Shown here piece by piece: positions 48,600 to 60,005 of a stretch of DNA of 64,000 nt. The DNA lies in assembly GCF_010015445.1 (NCBI RefSeq), contig NC_053116.1:42093595-42157594 (forward strand), in the 5' to 3' direction. How positions within the stretch are numbered: the first letter of the stretch is position 1; each line of letters begins with the position of its first letter. Under the pieces are notes generated by a model, which had not been told where the DNA came from, searched no databases, and worked only from the letters and a program-made list of their open reading frames with translations. Position numbers and translations under genes: made by a program. Source of the stretch: Perca fluviatilis. Its lineage: Eukaryota; Chordata; Actinopteri; Perciformes; Percidae.

Positions 48600-49458
48600 G
48601 CTTCTTTTGTTACCGTCATATGTTTTTTTTGTGTTATGGCTCTGTGAAACATTACATGTAATGGCTACCAGAGACTTCCTTCCAGCATGCCTGCGTGCAA
48701 CAACGCATCTCAGTGCGACAGAAAGTAATCAGATATGGTTGCGATCCATATTTATTACCTCCAACTGTATTTTGTCGCTAATAAAATCTGTGAAGCGCTT
48801 TACCCAACTTACCTGACATATACGATACATAATCCATGCCCATACAGTGGAGATAGCTAACGTTAACGGCTTTTAAGAGTACAGATGCCTATCAATATGA
48901 TGTTGCAGGATGGATGAACGACACGATCAACATAAATATATGGCAGTAGTAAAAAATAAAATATATAAATGTGATAACAGGACATCAACTGTGTTATTTT
49001 GATTTTGGCAAAGTCTAGATTGATCATGCTATAGTAGCTAGCTAATTGTTAGTTAAAAGGCTAGCAGCTGGTTAATAAGACAGTTGATTCCAAAACAATT
49101 TATGATTTATATTCATGAAAATGAATCACTAAACAGTGGAACATACAAAGCTCTCTTTAGTCGTTAAACGACTAAGTTTGCAGCAAATACCTTAGTTATA
49201 ACAAGATTGAGCTAGCTAAGCAGTTTGTGGTTTTATACATGGTGTAAGTACAGTATTTATTGAGTTTGGGAAATTGTCTGATCTCAACAAAGTTAACAAT
49301 AATGTTAGCTCCATAGACTGGCTGACTAATGTTAAACAGCGACAGGAAATCCTCTCTGTCAAACATACCTGTATAGGAGCTAACTCTATCTATTAAAAAT
49401 ACTTTTTCAGCAGATATCTTCATTATAAGAAGCTTGAGCTAGCTAAGCAGTTTGGTGT
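48600..49458. other. unassigned sequence
   Basis: Contains an imperfect direct duplication: ttgagctagctaagcagttt at about 49207 and again at about 49434. No gene recognised. Confidence 0.4.
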
Positions 49459-49599
49459 TTATATGCTTGAAATGATCTCTCTGTTGCTTGAAGTTGGTGG
49501 ACAAACTTTCTCTTTTGGGATAAAACAAACTTGTAGTTCAGGGTTTCTCATACGACCTTTACTACGACCAAATACACAGCATATGCCAGGCATGTTGCA
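49459..49599 (-). pseudogene. THAP-domain N-terminus fragment
   Basis: Minus-strand frame begins MPGICCVFGRSKGRMRNPEL and continues QVCFIPKEK. The pattern CCVFGC-like followed by basic residues and F.IPKEK resembles the start of THAP-type zinc fingers found in host and P-element-like fish genes. The second expected cysteine appears as arginine (FGRSK), and the frame ends soon after, so this is a short decayed fragment. Confidence 0.4.
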
Positions 49600-49995
49600 C
49601 CAGTCCAGTGTGTTTGGGGAATCTTCCTGTGTGTATCGCGGATCAGTCTTTTGGGTTGCTATGCTGTGACTGGACACAAAAATGGCTCAAAGTACTTTTA
49701 ATGTCAGGTGGTGCCTATGAATATTGTTATTGTGTTAAAAACATGTAATGTGACAGGGCTCCTTATTAGGGATGCACCGATCCACATTTTTTCACTTCCG
49801 ATCCGATCCAGATACCTGAATTTGGATATCGGCCGATACCGATACTATTCCGATACCAGAGCTGTGCTTGCTTTAATATTATTATTATTATCATTATTGT
49901 TGTTTTATGATGCTGAAATAAACTCCTCTCAACATGCAAGTATGATATGTACGTATGTATGCATGTATGTCCCAAATGGCAACTTGAATTAAATT

Positions 49996-51432
49996 GAAAA
50001 TTTAGGAGTTATCTTTGATCAGGATATATCCTTTAATGCCAATCTAAAACAAACCTCAAGAACAGCCTTTTTTCATCTTCGTAACATTGCCAAAATTAGG
50101 AATATCCTGTCTCAAAACGACGCTAAAAAACTAGTCCATGCATTTGTTACTTCCAGGCTGGACTATTGTAATTCCCTACTGTCAGGTTGCTCAAATAAGT
50201 CTCTTAAGACTCTCCAGCTGATCCAGAATGCTGCAGCGTGTTCTCACAAGAACTAAGAAAGAGAGATCATTTTTCTCCTGTATTAGCTTCTCTGCATTGG
50301 CTTCCTGTTGAATCCAGGATTGAGTTTAAAGTCCTTCTCTTGACCTACAAAGCTCTAAATGGTCTAGCACCATCATATCTAGAAGAGCTCCTAATACCCT
50401 ATTGTCCCACTAGAACACTGCGCTCCCCAGAATGCAGAGTTACTGGTGGTACCTAGAGTCTCTAAAAGTAGAATGGGAGCTAGAGCCTTCAGTTATCAGG
50501 CTCCTCTCCTATGGAACCAGCTCCCGATCTGGGTTCGGGGGCAGAAACTGTCACCTCACTCAAGAATGAACTTAAAACTCTCCTATTTGATAAAGCTTAT
50601 AGTTAGGGAGTGAGGAGTTGCAGTGTTCACCTAACTGGCCAAACTGCTTCTCTTCATAATTGTTAGATTAATAATACATAACAAAGTAGAGGGAGGCAGG
50701 CCAGCCAAGCCAGATCCGGCAGGGGGAGAGTTCTAAGCCCGAAAAGCTACCTCTCCTTATGACCTGTCTCTCTTAGTTACCTGTTATAGTTACGCTGTTA
50801 TAGTCCTAGACTGCCGGGGACTTCCTTCCTTTGACACAATGAGCTGCTCTCTCCTCTCCCTTTCTATTACTGTTACTATTACTGTTACTATTACTATTAC
50901 TATTTGTGTGCAGCCCGTCCCAGAAATGCTTGTTACTAATCCTAGCTTCTGGGGAGTTTACTCCCGAGTCCTTATGCTTTTTTCCCCCAGCCGTATTTCC
51001 TTGGAGAACGTTGGCCCCAAGATCCTGGTTGCAGCTGTCGCCGTGGTCCTGCTGCACTCCCCTGCTGAGCTCAGCGATGCCCTGCAATGTCATGCTGCGT
51101 CCTGCTGAACCCTGCAGCTTCCCGCTACATCCAGTCACTGTTCCATTATTAATGTGACTACTATCCCCACTGTTCATCACACCCCCAACCGCTCGTCAGA
51201 CACCGCCTACCAAGAGCCTGGGTCTGTCCGAGGTTTCTTCCCAAGAGGGAGTTTTTCCTCGCCACTGTCGCACTGCTTGCTCTTGAGGGAATTACTGGAA
51301 TTGTTGGAATTGTTGGGGCTTTGTAAATTATAGAGTGTGGTCTAGACCTACTCTATCTGTAAAGTGTCTCGAGATAACTTATGTTATGATTTGATACTAT
51401 AAATAAAATTGAATTGAATTGAATTGAATTGA
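49996..51432 (+). mobile_element. 5'-truncated L2/Rex1-type LINE
   Basis: Starts inside the reverse transcriptase coding region: LGVIFDQDISFNANLKQTSR, HAFVTSRLDYCNSLLSG and SFLPVLASLHWLPVESRIEF are typical of the CR1/L2/Rex1 group. Frames are broken (for example near 50235 and 50455). The 3' end is aaataaaattgaattgaatt, the pentamer-repeat tail characteristic of Rex1-like elements. Inserted in the hAT element. Confidence 0.8.
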
Positions 51433-51909
51433 GGTAAGTATAAGGTCAGAAAAGTAAGCCAGAAAAACAGGAAATCCTATTAACAGGAAAAATCCCATTC
51501 TGAAAACAAATATGCAACTGTAAGGGTTTCATATTGATTGTCGTTTCAATATTTATTCTTTTCAGCTGGGGCGGGCGCGGGGTGGGGTGTGTGTGTGAAT
51601 TGGCCGTCAGTGTGCGGGGGTATCTGCTAATGTTAGCCGAACCGTTACCTTGAAACCATCCAGCAAATAGACGGTACCGTAGGGTGATTAACGTCACCGC
51701 CCATTTTACACACAGTTTAACAACAAAACTGAACACTGAGTGAACATTACTAGCTACGTTTTCATGTTGGTTTTGAGCGGTGTGCACCCCAACTAACCTG
51801 GAAAACAGTTTTTAAAACCGTAACGTTAATAGGCTACAGCGTGTCGGAGGAATAAAGCGTTCTCCTGCAATGGGAGTCGGAGGCAGAGAGACCGGCACTG
51901 CAGCGTTCG

Positions 51910-52089
51910 CTAACGTTGGCTTCTTGTCTCATCTGGGGTCCGATAAATAGTAAATTCATCAAAGTCAGCGTGCCCAACACTATTTTCCAATAAACTGTAG
52001 CCTCTCTGAATTACGGCTTTGCAAACATTGCATTTTGCGGTCTTGCTCTGCGGTGTTTCCAGTGTAAAGTATTTCCACACAGCGGACAT
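51910..52089 (-). pseudogene. BED zinc-finger exon of a hAT transposase
   Basis: Minus-strand frame starts MSAVWKYFTLETPQSKTAKC and continues NVCKAVIQRG, the W....F......A.C..C core of a BED finger, the usual DNA-binding N-terminus of hAT transposases. It then loses similarity (YSLLENSVGHADFDEF) and stops at 51910. The catalytic region is absent; the exon belongs to the surrounding hAT remnant. Confidence 0.7.
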
Positions 52090-52492
52090 GTTGGCTAGCC
52101 ATAATGCTGCTCAATGCTATCCTGCTAGCTGGCTGCAAACTGTGAAATGGATTTCCTGAGCGGGGGCGTGTCTCATAACTTTGTCTCATTAAGCCGCGCC
52201 TCCGTTAAGGAAATCCATTCCACAGTTTGCAACTAGCCAGCAGGAATCACCTGTGGAGTCATTTCAGCAGACAACGTTAAAGCGCAGACATGGCTCATGG
52301 ATATCGGAAATCTCCGCAGGTTGGATCGGGAAAATCCGATATGTGAATAACGCTGGTATCGGTCCCGATACTGGATCGGATCGGCCCCATCCCTACTCCT
52401 TATACAAGAAATGGCAGTTCTATTAAGATATTGGACTGATAAAGATACTAAAATCTGACAAAGACATGCAGCTCAACAGGCGTTGATACTAC

Positions 52493-52546
52493 CTGGTTTC
52501 CTGTTGGTGAAAGACGCACCTGGAGAGGGACCCATTCTCCCTCCAC
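52493..52546 (-). pseudogene. 54-bp exon of CALHM-like copy D
   Basis: Minus-strand exon bounded by ctctgtgcag and gtagtatc, encoding VEGEWVPLQVRLSPTGNQ (18 codons, phase 0). A near-identical exon is at 56954-57007. It lies upstream of the copy D last exon (48160) in the order expected for exon 3. Linkage to the gene is inference. Confidence 0.5.
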
Positions 52547-52964
52547 CTGCACAGAGTTTCACACAATGAGGGAAAGAAAAATAAAATCTCTTTGTATTCA
52601 AAGTGATAAAAAGTTTGGGCTCTTAAACTATTGAGAATGAGGACATATGTCATGATTTGGGAGGTGTCTGAGCCCATCCCCCATTTTGGGATCCTACGCT
52701 ATCAGTTACCAGGGGTAACAATGTCAGAGTGAGACAGACACAGAGCTGGAAAGATGGCTCAACAAATTATCATTAAAGCGCGTTTTGTTCTCTTAATACA
52801 TCCATGGTTTGAACAGAGAAATTACGAGAAAAATGAACAAGAAGGCGCGAAAGAAAAGGGCCCTTACCGGGGGCAAAACTGATAGAAACAACAATCTCTG
52901 AAACTGGTCCAGTATATTAATCAGTTAGTGCCCACTAAAAGTTCAGTTTTTGCCGGCTGACAGA
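52547..52964. other. unassigned sequence
   Basis: 52547-52640 is duplicated near 57008-57100 (flank of the 54-bp exon). Nothing else recognised. Confidence 0.4.
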
Positions 52965-54125
52965 CTCAGATTATTATTCTAAGTGTCTGACAACATTATG
53001 GGATGGATCCCTACAGAGATAGACCTTTTAGTTAAAGAGTAAGATCCTTTTAGTTTAACATGAAACAGCCCCAAAATCACCATCACCAAACCACACCAGA
53101 CTCCATGTAAATAATCAGGACTTTTATCATTGTAAAACACACATTTCATTCAAAGTGGACGGAAACTAAATAAAACTATCAAAAGCCATCTTGGTTCATC
53201 TTTCCACTGTTCCAACAATCACCACTCTGGTTTGGTTGAAATAAACCCTTAATTCACCCATTTACATGTGGAGATATGCTGGCTCTATAACGCTTAAAAG
53301 TCCTAATTATTTACATGGAGTCTGGTGGAAATATGCTGGCTCTATACACGCTAAAAGTCCTGATTATTTACATGGAGTCTGGTGGAGATATGCTGGCTCT
53401 ATACAACGCTAAAAGTCCTGATTATTTACATGGAGTCTGGTGGAAATATGCTGGCTCTATACACGCTAAAAGTCCTGATTATTTACATGGAGTCTGGTGG
53501 AAATATGCTGGCTCTATACACGCTAAAAGTCCTGATTATTTACATGGAGTCTGGTGGAAATATGCTGGCTCTATACACGCTAAAAGTCCTGATTATTTAC
53601 ATGGAGTCTGGTGGAGATATGCTGGCTCTATACACGCTAAAAGTCCTGATTATTTACATGGAGTCTGGTGGAAATATGCTGGCTCTATACATCGGTGTGC
53701 TAAAAGTCCTGATTATTTACATGGAGTCTGGTGGAGATATGCTGGCTCTATACACGCTAAAAGTCCTGATTATTTACATGGAGTCTGGTGGAGATATGCT
53801 GGCTCTATACACGCTAAAAGTCCTGATTATTTACATGGAGTCTGGTGGAGATATGCTGGCTCTATACACGTAAAAAGTCCTGATTATTTACATGGAGTCT
53901 GGGAATATGCAGGAGTATGCTGGCTCTATACCGCTAAAAGTCCTGATTATTTACATGGAGTCTGGTGGAAATATGCTGGCTCTATACATGCTAAAAGTCC
54001 TGATTATTTACATGGAAATAATGTTTGGTGATGGTGATTTTGGGGCTGTTTCATGTTAAACTAAAAGGAGTTAGTTAAACTCTTTAACTAAAAGGTCTAT
54101 CTCTGTAGGGATCCTTTCCAGTTAG
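52965..54125 (+). repeat. 57-bp minisatellite array 2 inside a palindromic flank
   Basis: About 13 copies of the same 57-bp unit as array 1, now on the plus strand (53270-54020). The left flank 52965-53100 (gagatagaccttttagttaa, tttaacatgaaacagcccc) reappears inverted at 54025-54115, so the array sits between inverted arms. The orientation is opposite to array 1 (41588-42410). Confidence 0.92.
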
Positions 54126-55951
54126 GGTGGTGTATCTGTGCTGGACCAGAGAAAGGTCCTTTCTTCTAATTGCAGCCACCCAAGAAATCCGACGTCTCCT
54201 TGTCACATCGGAGACATGCTCTCCTTCATGCTTTTCCATGTAGGGAAATGAAAAACTTCAACACATGGTTCCTACTGTTTCCACGACAATGGTGTGAGAC
54301 ACTGGAGTATTTTCTTTTACAAAGCAGTGTTTTCCAGGCATTTAAAAATAGCGAGGAATTGCATCAACCTCCTCTGCTACCAACACAAACAATGAACCGG
54401 TTCTGGCAGGTATCCTCCCAAAATGGCGGAGGGGAAGGGATACCTTCATACTCAGAGTCTAGTCAGAATCTGAGTATGAAACCTCTCCATTGGGCTGTGA
54501 TTATATCTATATAATATATAGATATTACTTAAATATATTCCATTATGTTTTTATATTTGGATTGTAATCTCTTCACATTAAGATATTTGCCGCATACATT
54601 GATTCAGAACAAGGTAGAAATAAGTTCATAAAAATTGACCAGAATGCAGGAAATTAAGTGTTTAATGCTAAAAATTTCCATAAATCATTTTAATTCTTTT
54701 GGTGTTATTGAAATAAATAACACTTCCAAAAAATCTTTTTAGAAAAGTCTCAACATAAATCTCACACTGAACTTAAAAAGGCTGTTGCTGCAATTTTGTT
54801 AATTTTACCAGAAAAAAAAGACTTATTATTAGGTGAGAAGCCTAGGATCAAAATAATGAAGTTACTGTCTGTGTATACAGTATATCTGTCCTGGGCTGGC
54901 ACATGTTCACGCGTTAAAGCGTGTGCGTGCCGCGAGCACCTATGGTCACATGCAAAGTTCCCGGTTTTAGCTCTGGGATTCTGGTCACCCTACCTACAAC
55001 CAATCAGAGCAACAGAACTTAACACCGTGTATCGTCTCCATAGCAACCACTCTTTGCACAATGCATTCGTTGTAATTTCCAACTTATAGACTTTTTTGAA
55101 GATATATATATATATATATTTGTTGCATGTAAATGTGAATGTGGATAACGTTAGTGATAGTAACATGCTCGCTACAGTTGCATTTCTAGAGATGGATCGT
55201 GAAAACATGTTTTATTTCTCTGATTCACGGTTTTCTCTTCAGTCACTCTATCTCGGCTCCACTGTGCTTTCAGGTTGTTGAGGCTCCGCTCCGTCTAAAA
55301 CTCTGCCATTTCGTAAGCTGTTTGTAACGCAGGAATAAAATGGATTAATGATAATTTTATTCATATAGTTTATATCTGACTTTACCAACTGACTTCTCTA
55401 TTGGCCGTTGAAACAGGTGAAGCCTCTTACGTTCTAAAACCAGCCTCTGCCACTTGAACAGCTGAGTCGCAGCCAGACCATCAGCTGGTTTGAGACAGGC
55501 CGGTTGAGGTTTTTAAAATGAATGCGCTGTCGATATCTTCTGTAACAGACGCCGATGGTGGAATCTACACATATCAGTTCTCCAGCGGCAACCACCTGTT
55601 GTAAACGAATCAACCCAAGTGCTCTTTAAGTGCAGATTATAGAACTGATTTGTCAGTCCCTCCAGTGGGGAGGATTGTTGCTGCCCAAGATGCCTGATTT
55701 TGTGGCAGCTTTTGTAAATAAATTGCTATAGGAGTTGCCTGTCTTATCTTCTTCTTTAATCAAAGCTCTAGTCAGCCCTCTGAAAAGCTGTTATAAATAC
55801 ACTTCTAGGTTAAGACAGCATTGGTGTAATTCGCCTGTATATTCTATAGGTTAATATGCAATTATTATGTATTTTTGTATCTCTTATTATATTATGTATA
55901 CTGTATTATGTGTTATATGGACCTGTGTCTGCAATAAAGGTTTTGTATATA
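54126..55951. other. unassigned sequence
   Basis: AT-rich with an (AT)n run near 55103-55120; repeat-like blocks at 54880-55080. No exon structure seen. A block at 55630-55750 (tgatttgtcagtccctccag) is repeated at 57135-57250. Confidence 0.4.
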
Positions 55952-56464
55952 CAGTACAGGCCAAAAGTTTGGACACACCTTCTCATGCAATGTCTTTCTT
56001 TATTTTCATGACTATTTACATTGTAGATTCTCACTGAGAGGCATCAAAACTATGAATGAACACATATGGAATTATGTACTTAACAAAAAGTGTGAAATAA
56101 CTGAAAACATGTCTTATATTTTAGATTCTTCAAAGTAGCCCCCCTTTGCTTTTTTGATAACTCTGCAAACCCTTGGTGTTCTCTCAATGAGCTTCATGAG
56201 GTAGTCACCTGAAATGGTTTTACCTTCACAGGTGTGCCTTGTCAGGGTTCATTAGTGGAAGTTTTTCCCTTATTAATAAAAAAGCAAAGGGTGGCTACTT
56301 AGAAGAATCTAAAATATAAGACATGTTTTCAGTTATTTCACACTTTTTAAGTACATAATTCCATATGTGTTCATTCAGATTTGATGCCTCCAGTGAGAAT
56401 CTACAATGTAAATAGTCATGAAAATAAAAAGGAAACACATTGAATGATAAGGTGTGGCCTACTA
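55952..56464. mobile_element. Tc1/mariner-type foldback element, second copy
   Basis: The same family as 6304-6851, with the unique centre inverted relative to it. The left end CAGTACAGGCCAAAAG is intact next to TA. The right end has lost about 12 bp (ggtgtg directly joined to gcctac). Confidence 0.88.
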
Positions 56465-56588
56465 TGTGTGTGTATATATATATATATAAATACATATTTC
56501 TGTTGCAATAAAATTGTGAAAACAGTAAAAATTTCAACAAAGAAATATCAAATTTTATTTTTGGTAATTCTTTAAAATTAAAAGGGGG

Positions 56589-56885
56589 TGTGGGTGAGTG
56601 TCTGTGTTAGTGTGTGTGGATGTGTGTGTGAGTCTGTGTGCATGTCTGTGTGGTGCATGTGGGTGTGGGTGCATGTCAGTGTGTGTGTGTGTGTGGGTGG
56701 GTGTGTGTGTGTGTCTGTGTGTGTGTGTGTGGGTGGGTGTGTGTGTTCGTGTGTGCGATGCGTCTGTGTGTGGCGTTGTGTCTGTGTGTGTTGCGTGTTG
56801 TGTGTGGGTCTGTGTGTGTGTCAGCATGTGTCGGTTTGTGTATGTATGTGTCGTCTGCATGTGTTTGTGTGTGTATGTGTGTCCC
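56589..56885. repeat. degenerate GT-rich tract
   Basis: GTGTGTG with many CATGT, GGGTG and CTGTG interruptions. The cysteine-rich open frames it contains are compositional. Confidence 0.92.
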
Positions 56886-56953
56886 AGTCCGCCCCTGATA
56901 AAGATACTAAAATCTGACAAAGACATGAAGCTCAACAGATGTTGATACGTTAC

Positions 56954-57007
56954 CTGGTTTCCTGTCGGTGAAAGACACACCTGGAGAGGGATCCATTCTC
57001 CCTCCAC
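56954..57007 (-). pseudogene. 54-bp CALHM-like exon, duplicate
   Basis: Encodes VEGEWIPLQVCLSPTGNQ between a cag acceptor and gtaacgta donor on the minus strand. It differs from 52493-52546 at a few bases. Together with 60809-61062 it could be part of the same gene copy. Confidence 0.5.
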
Positions 57008-57282
57008 CTGCACACAGTTTCACACAATGAGGGAAAGGAAAAATTAAATCTTTTGTATTAAAAGTGATGAAAAAGTTTGGGCTCTTAAACTATAGGAAAC
57101 TGATAAAGACAAAGATATTAATGGTCTGTTGAGCAGATTATAGAACTGATTTGTCAGTCCCTCCAGGGGGCTGGGGATTGTTGCTGCCCAAGATGCCTGA
57201 TTTTGTGGCAGCTTTTGTATATAAATTTCGCGATAAAAGTTGCCTGTCTTCTGTATTTCTATTGCAATAAAATTGTGAAAAC

Positions 57283-57556
57283 ATTACTCCACAGCACAAC
57301 AGAGTAGCTAACATTAGATGCTAGTCTCACATAGCCAGACATTACTCCACAGCACAGCAGAGTAGCTAACGTTAGATGCTAGTCTCACATAGCCAGACAT
57401 TACTCCACAGCACAGCAGAGTAGCTAACGGTAGATGCTAGTCTCACATAGCCAGACATTACTCCACAGCACAGCAGAGTAGCTAACGTTAGATGCTAGTC
57501 TCACATAGCCAGACATTACTCCACAGCACAGCAGAGTAGCTAACGGTAGATGCTAG
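57283..57556. repeat. 58-bp tandem repeat, 4.7 copies
   Basis: Unit acattactccacagcacagc, agagtagctaacgttagatg, ctagtctcacatagccag. Copies alternate between aacgtta and aacggta variants. Confidence 0.95.
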
Positions 57557-58651
57557 CTATATTGACAGTCATAAAGCCTATGCTCACGCGGAGCTCTGTA
57601 ACCAACTGACAGACACACCTTTTTCGGTTTAAAATTACAGGATGAACCGCTAAAAACACAACAACCTCACCGTCCTCTCCACACGCCAGTCAGGCACACT
57701 TCCTCGGCTTAGAATTACAATAGAACCGCTAAATATACCACTACCTTGCCGACGGAACACACTTCCTCGCTTAGAATTATGTCAACAATCACTAAACACA
57801 CTGCAAACTCACAGTCCTCTCTTCCTGATCTACAGCCCCTCTCGTGGCTTAAAATAACTCACCGTTGTCGGCAAAGGCTGAACTACCGCTGTAAACAGCC
57901 ATGGCCCGCTTGCCTGGTCCTCCGGTAACGTTAGCAGTTAGCAGGGTTAGTATGGCGGTGTTAGCCAGGACCAGTCGGGATCACTTTACTGGCTATGTCT
58001 CAATTGTTTTTGCGGTAACCAACTTCGGGATTACTCTAGCTTTATAATTCAATGTGAGTACACAAAAATGCCCGTCCCTAGTAGCTGTGATAAATTAGCC
58101 TGAAGCTAATGCTTACCTGTTCAGGAGGAAATAAGCCAACTCTGCGTCCTTTTGGGATCTAAGCTGTCTCCATCTTTCAAATACATCTCCAATATTTACC
58201 AGGGGTTGTTACGTCTCTGGTCACGCGAACTGTTAGAAACATGCTGTTTTCTTTTTATTTTACATCAGATAGAATCTATCTCCGTTGATCCTGTTCGTTT
58301 GTTTGCTGCTTTCATGGCTGTACTACCGTTACAGCTGTGGGCGCTGGGTTTACGTTTTTACAGGTAGGCCTATATCTGGCAACCCGGTGTGCCAGTTTAG
58401 CTGGTGATCCTGTTAACTGGTGATATTTGCATGAAATCAGTGAATATTCAACAAGGCCCTGCCCTGCGTTCTGCTCTGCCTCCGCCCCTCGAGGTTCACA
58501 TTTTCACAAGGTGTTTGCAAGTGAGAAAAATAAAGGATATCACTGAAAACATCACCAGTTTATGTGTAATACATGTCAGTTTAAGCATCATCCACACAAA
58601 TACAACACATACTGTATGAATGAGAAAAGAAAAAACTAAACGACACACAGA

Positions 58652-58733
58652 TCTAGCTGGGATTCGAACCTTGGATGTCATGGAAAAATAAAAGTTAACA
58701 AACTACCTTTTACATCATCTATACCACTACACT
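58652..58733 (-). pseudogene. tRNA-like sequence in left arm
   Basis: Minus strand: A-box-like TAGTGGTATAG (58719-58729) and B-box GGTTCGAATCC (58660-58670), spaced as in tRNA genes. No acceptor-stem pairing is visible, so it is not an intact tRNA. Confidence 0.5.
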
Positions 58734-59919
58734 ACACACTGCTGAAATGGTACTGTGATTTCTATCTATATATTGGACTTTTAGTCTACGTTAACACAGG
58801 TTAACATATGAGAGAATATACGCCCATGTTAACTGGTGATATCACAATTTAACATGGGCAAATGCAACCCTGGAAACAGTAAAGTAGGTTCATCTTTGCC
58901 TCACATACCAAAACTAACTGATGTACAACAAACAGGCATGACCCCACTTAACACTTTATTCCGTTTTGGGGGTAAAATAAAACACATCAGTCATGCACAA
59001 ACGTGTGATGATTTATCATTGTTAGTGTGGGCCATCTCATACGAAGAATGTGTAGGTCTATCTCAGCACAAACAGTCTCTTTCAATCTGTGCCACAAGTC
59101 AACTGATTATAGTTGTGTTTAATGTCATTAGACCCATATTAGGAATCTGAAACAGCAGCGTATTCGTTATCAAACTCTCTCAGTACATCAAAGTTTTGTA
59201 ATCATATATACATAATGACCATTTTGTGTCATCAAAGTAGGTCAACAAATGATGTGCGGGATAAATAAAAGTCAAACTGAGAAAATAAGCTTCATATGTT
59301 CTTCACTTCAAACTTCACTAGACTTTTGCTGCAACTCACTTCATAACTTAACCGCGACTAAGATAACACTAATGCCCCGAGAAAAATGAGGATCAGCACT
59401 TTGCTACAAAACATTAATGGCCATATGGTCATAACAATAGTGTATAGGCTACTATAAGACAAAAATCGCGATTCTGGGTCGACACAGACATACCCTAATA
59501 TGGATCTAATGAAATTAAACACAACCCTAATATGGGTCTAATGAAATTAAACACAACCCTAATATGGGTCTAATGAAATTAAACAGAGCTATAATCATTT
59601 TGAGAGTTTGTGCTGAGATAGGCCTACACATTAATAACAATAATAAATTATCACGTTTGTGCATGACTGATGTGTTTTATTTTTACCCCAAAACGGAATA
59701 AAGTGTTAAGTGGGGTCATGCCTGTTTGTTGTACATCAGTTAGGTTTCGTTATGTGAGGCAAAGATGAACCTACTTTACTGTTTCCAGGCTTGCATTTGC
59801 CCATGTTAAATTGTGATATCTTCAGTTAACATGGGAGTATATCTCTCTCATATGTTAACTTGTGTTAATTCAGACCTAAAAGTCCAATATATAGACAGAA
59901 ATCACAACATCATTTCAGT

Positions 59920-60005
59920 GGTGTGTAGTGGTATAGATGATGGAGAAGGTAGTCTGTTAACTTTTTTTGTCCATGACATCCAGGGTTCGAATCCCAGCTA
60001 GATCC
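59920..60005 (+). pseudogene. tRNA-like sequence in right arm
   Basis: Mirror copy: TAGTGGTATAG at 59926-59936 and GGTTCGAATCC at 59984-59994. A T-run (TTTTTTT) lies between the boxes and could stop Pol III early. Confidence 0.5.

Larger units (their letters stand above)
49767..52395. mobile_element. hAT transposon remnant with exact duplication and nested LINE
   Basis: Ends TAGGGATGCACCGATCCA and TCGGATCGGCCCCATCCCTA, flanked by exact 8-mers ctccttat at 49759-49766 and 52396-52403. Both ends are rich in ATCGG/CCGAT motifs. It carries a BED-finger exon (51910-52089) and is interrupted by a LINE fragment (about 49996-51432). Near the right end is an inverted repeat: ggctgcaaactgtgaaatgg and ccattccacagtttgcaact (52130-52235). 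Confidence 0.92.

Noticed and set aside
56555..57013. Cysteine/valine-rich frames that might suggest a metal-binding protein
   Set aside because: They come from a degenerate GT-rich tract and shift frame freely.
58652..60005. Functional tRNA genes
   Set aside because: A and B boxes are present, but no cloverleaf acceptor stem can be drawn and both lie in a repeat element.
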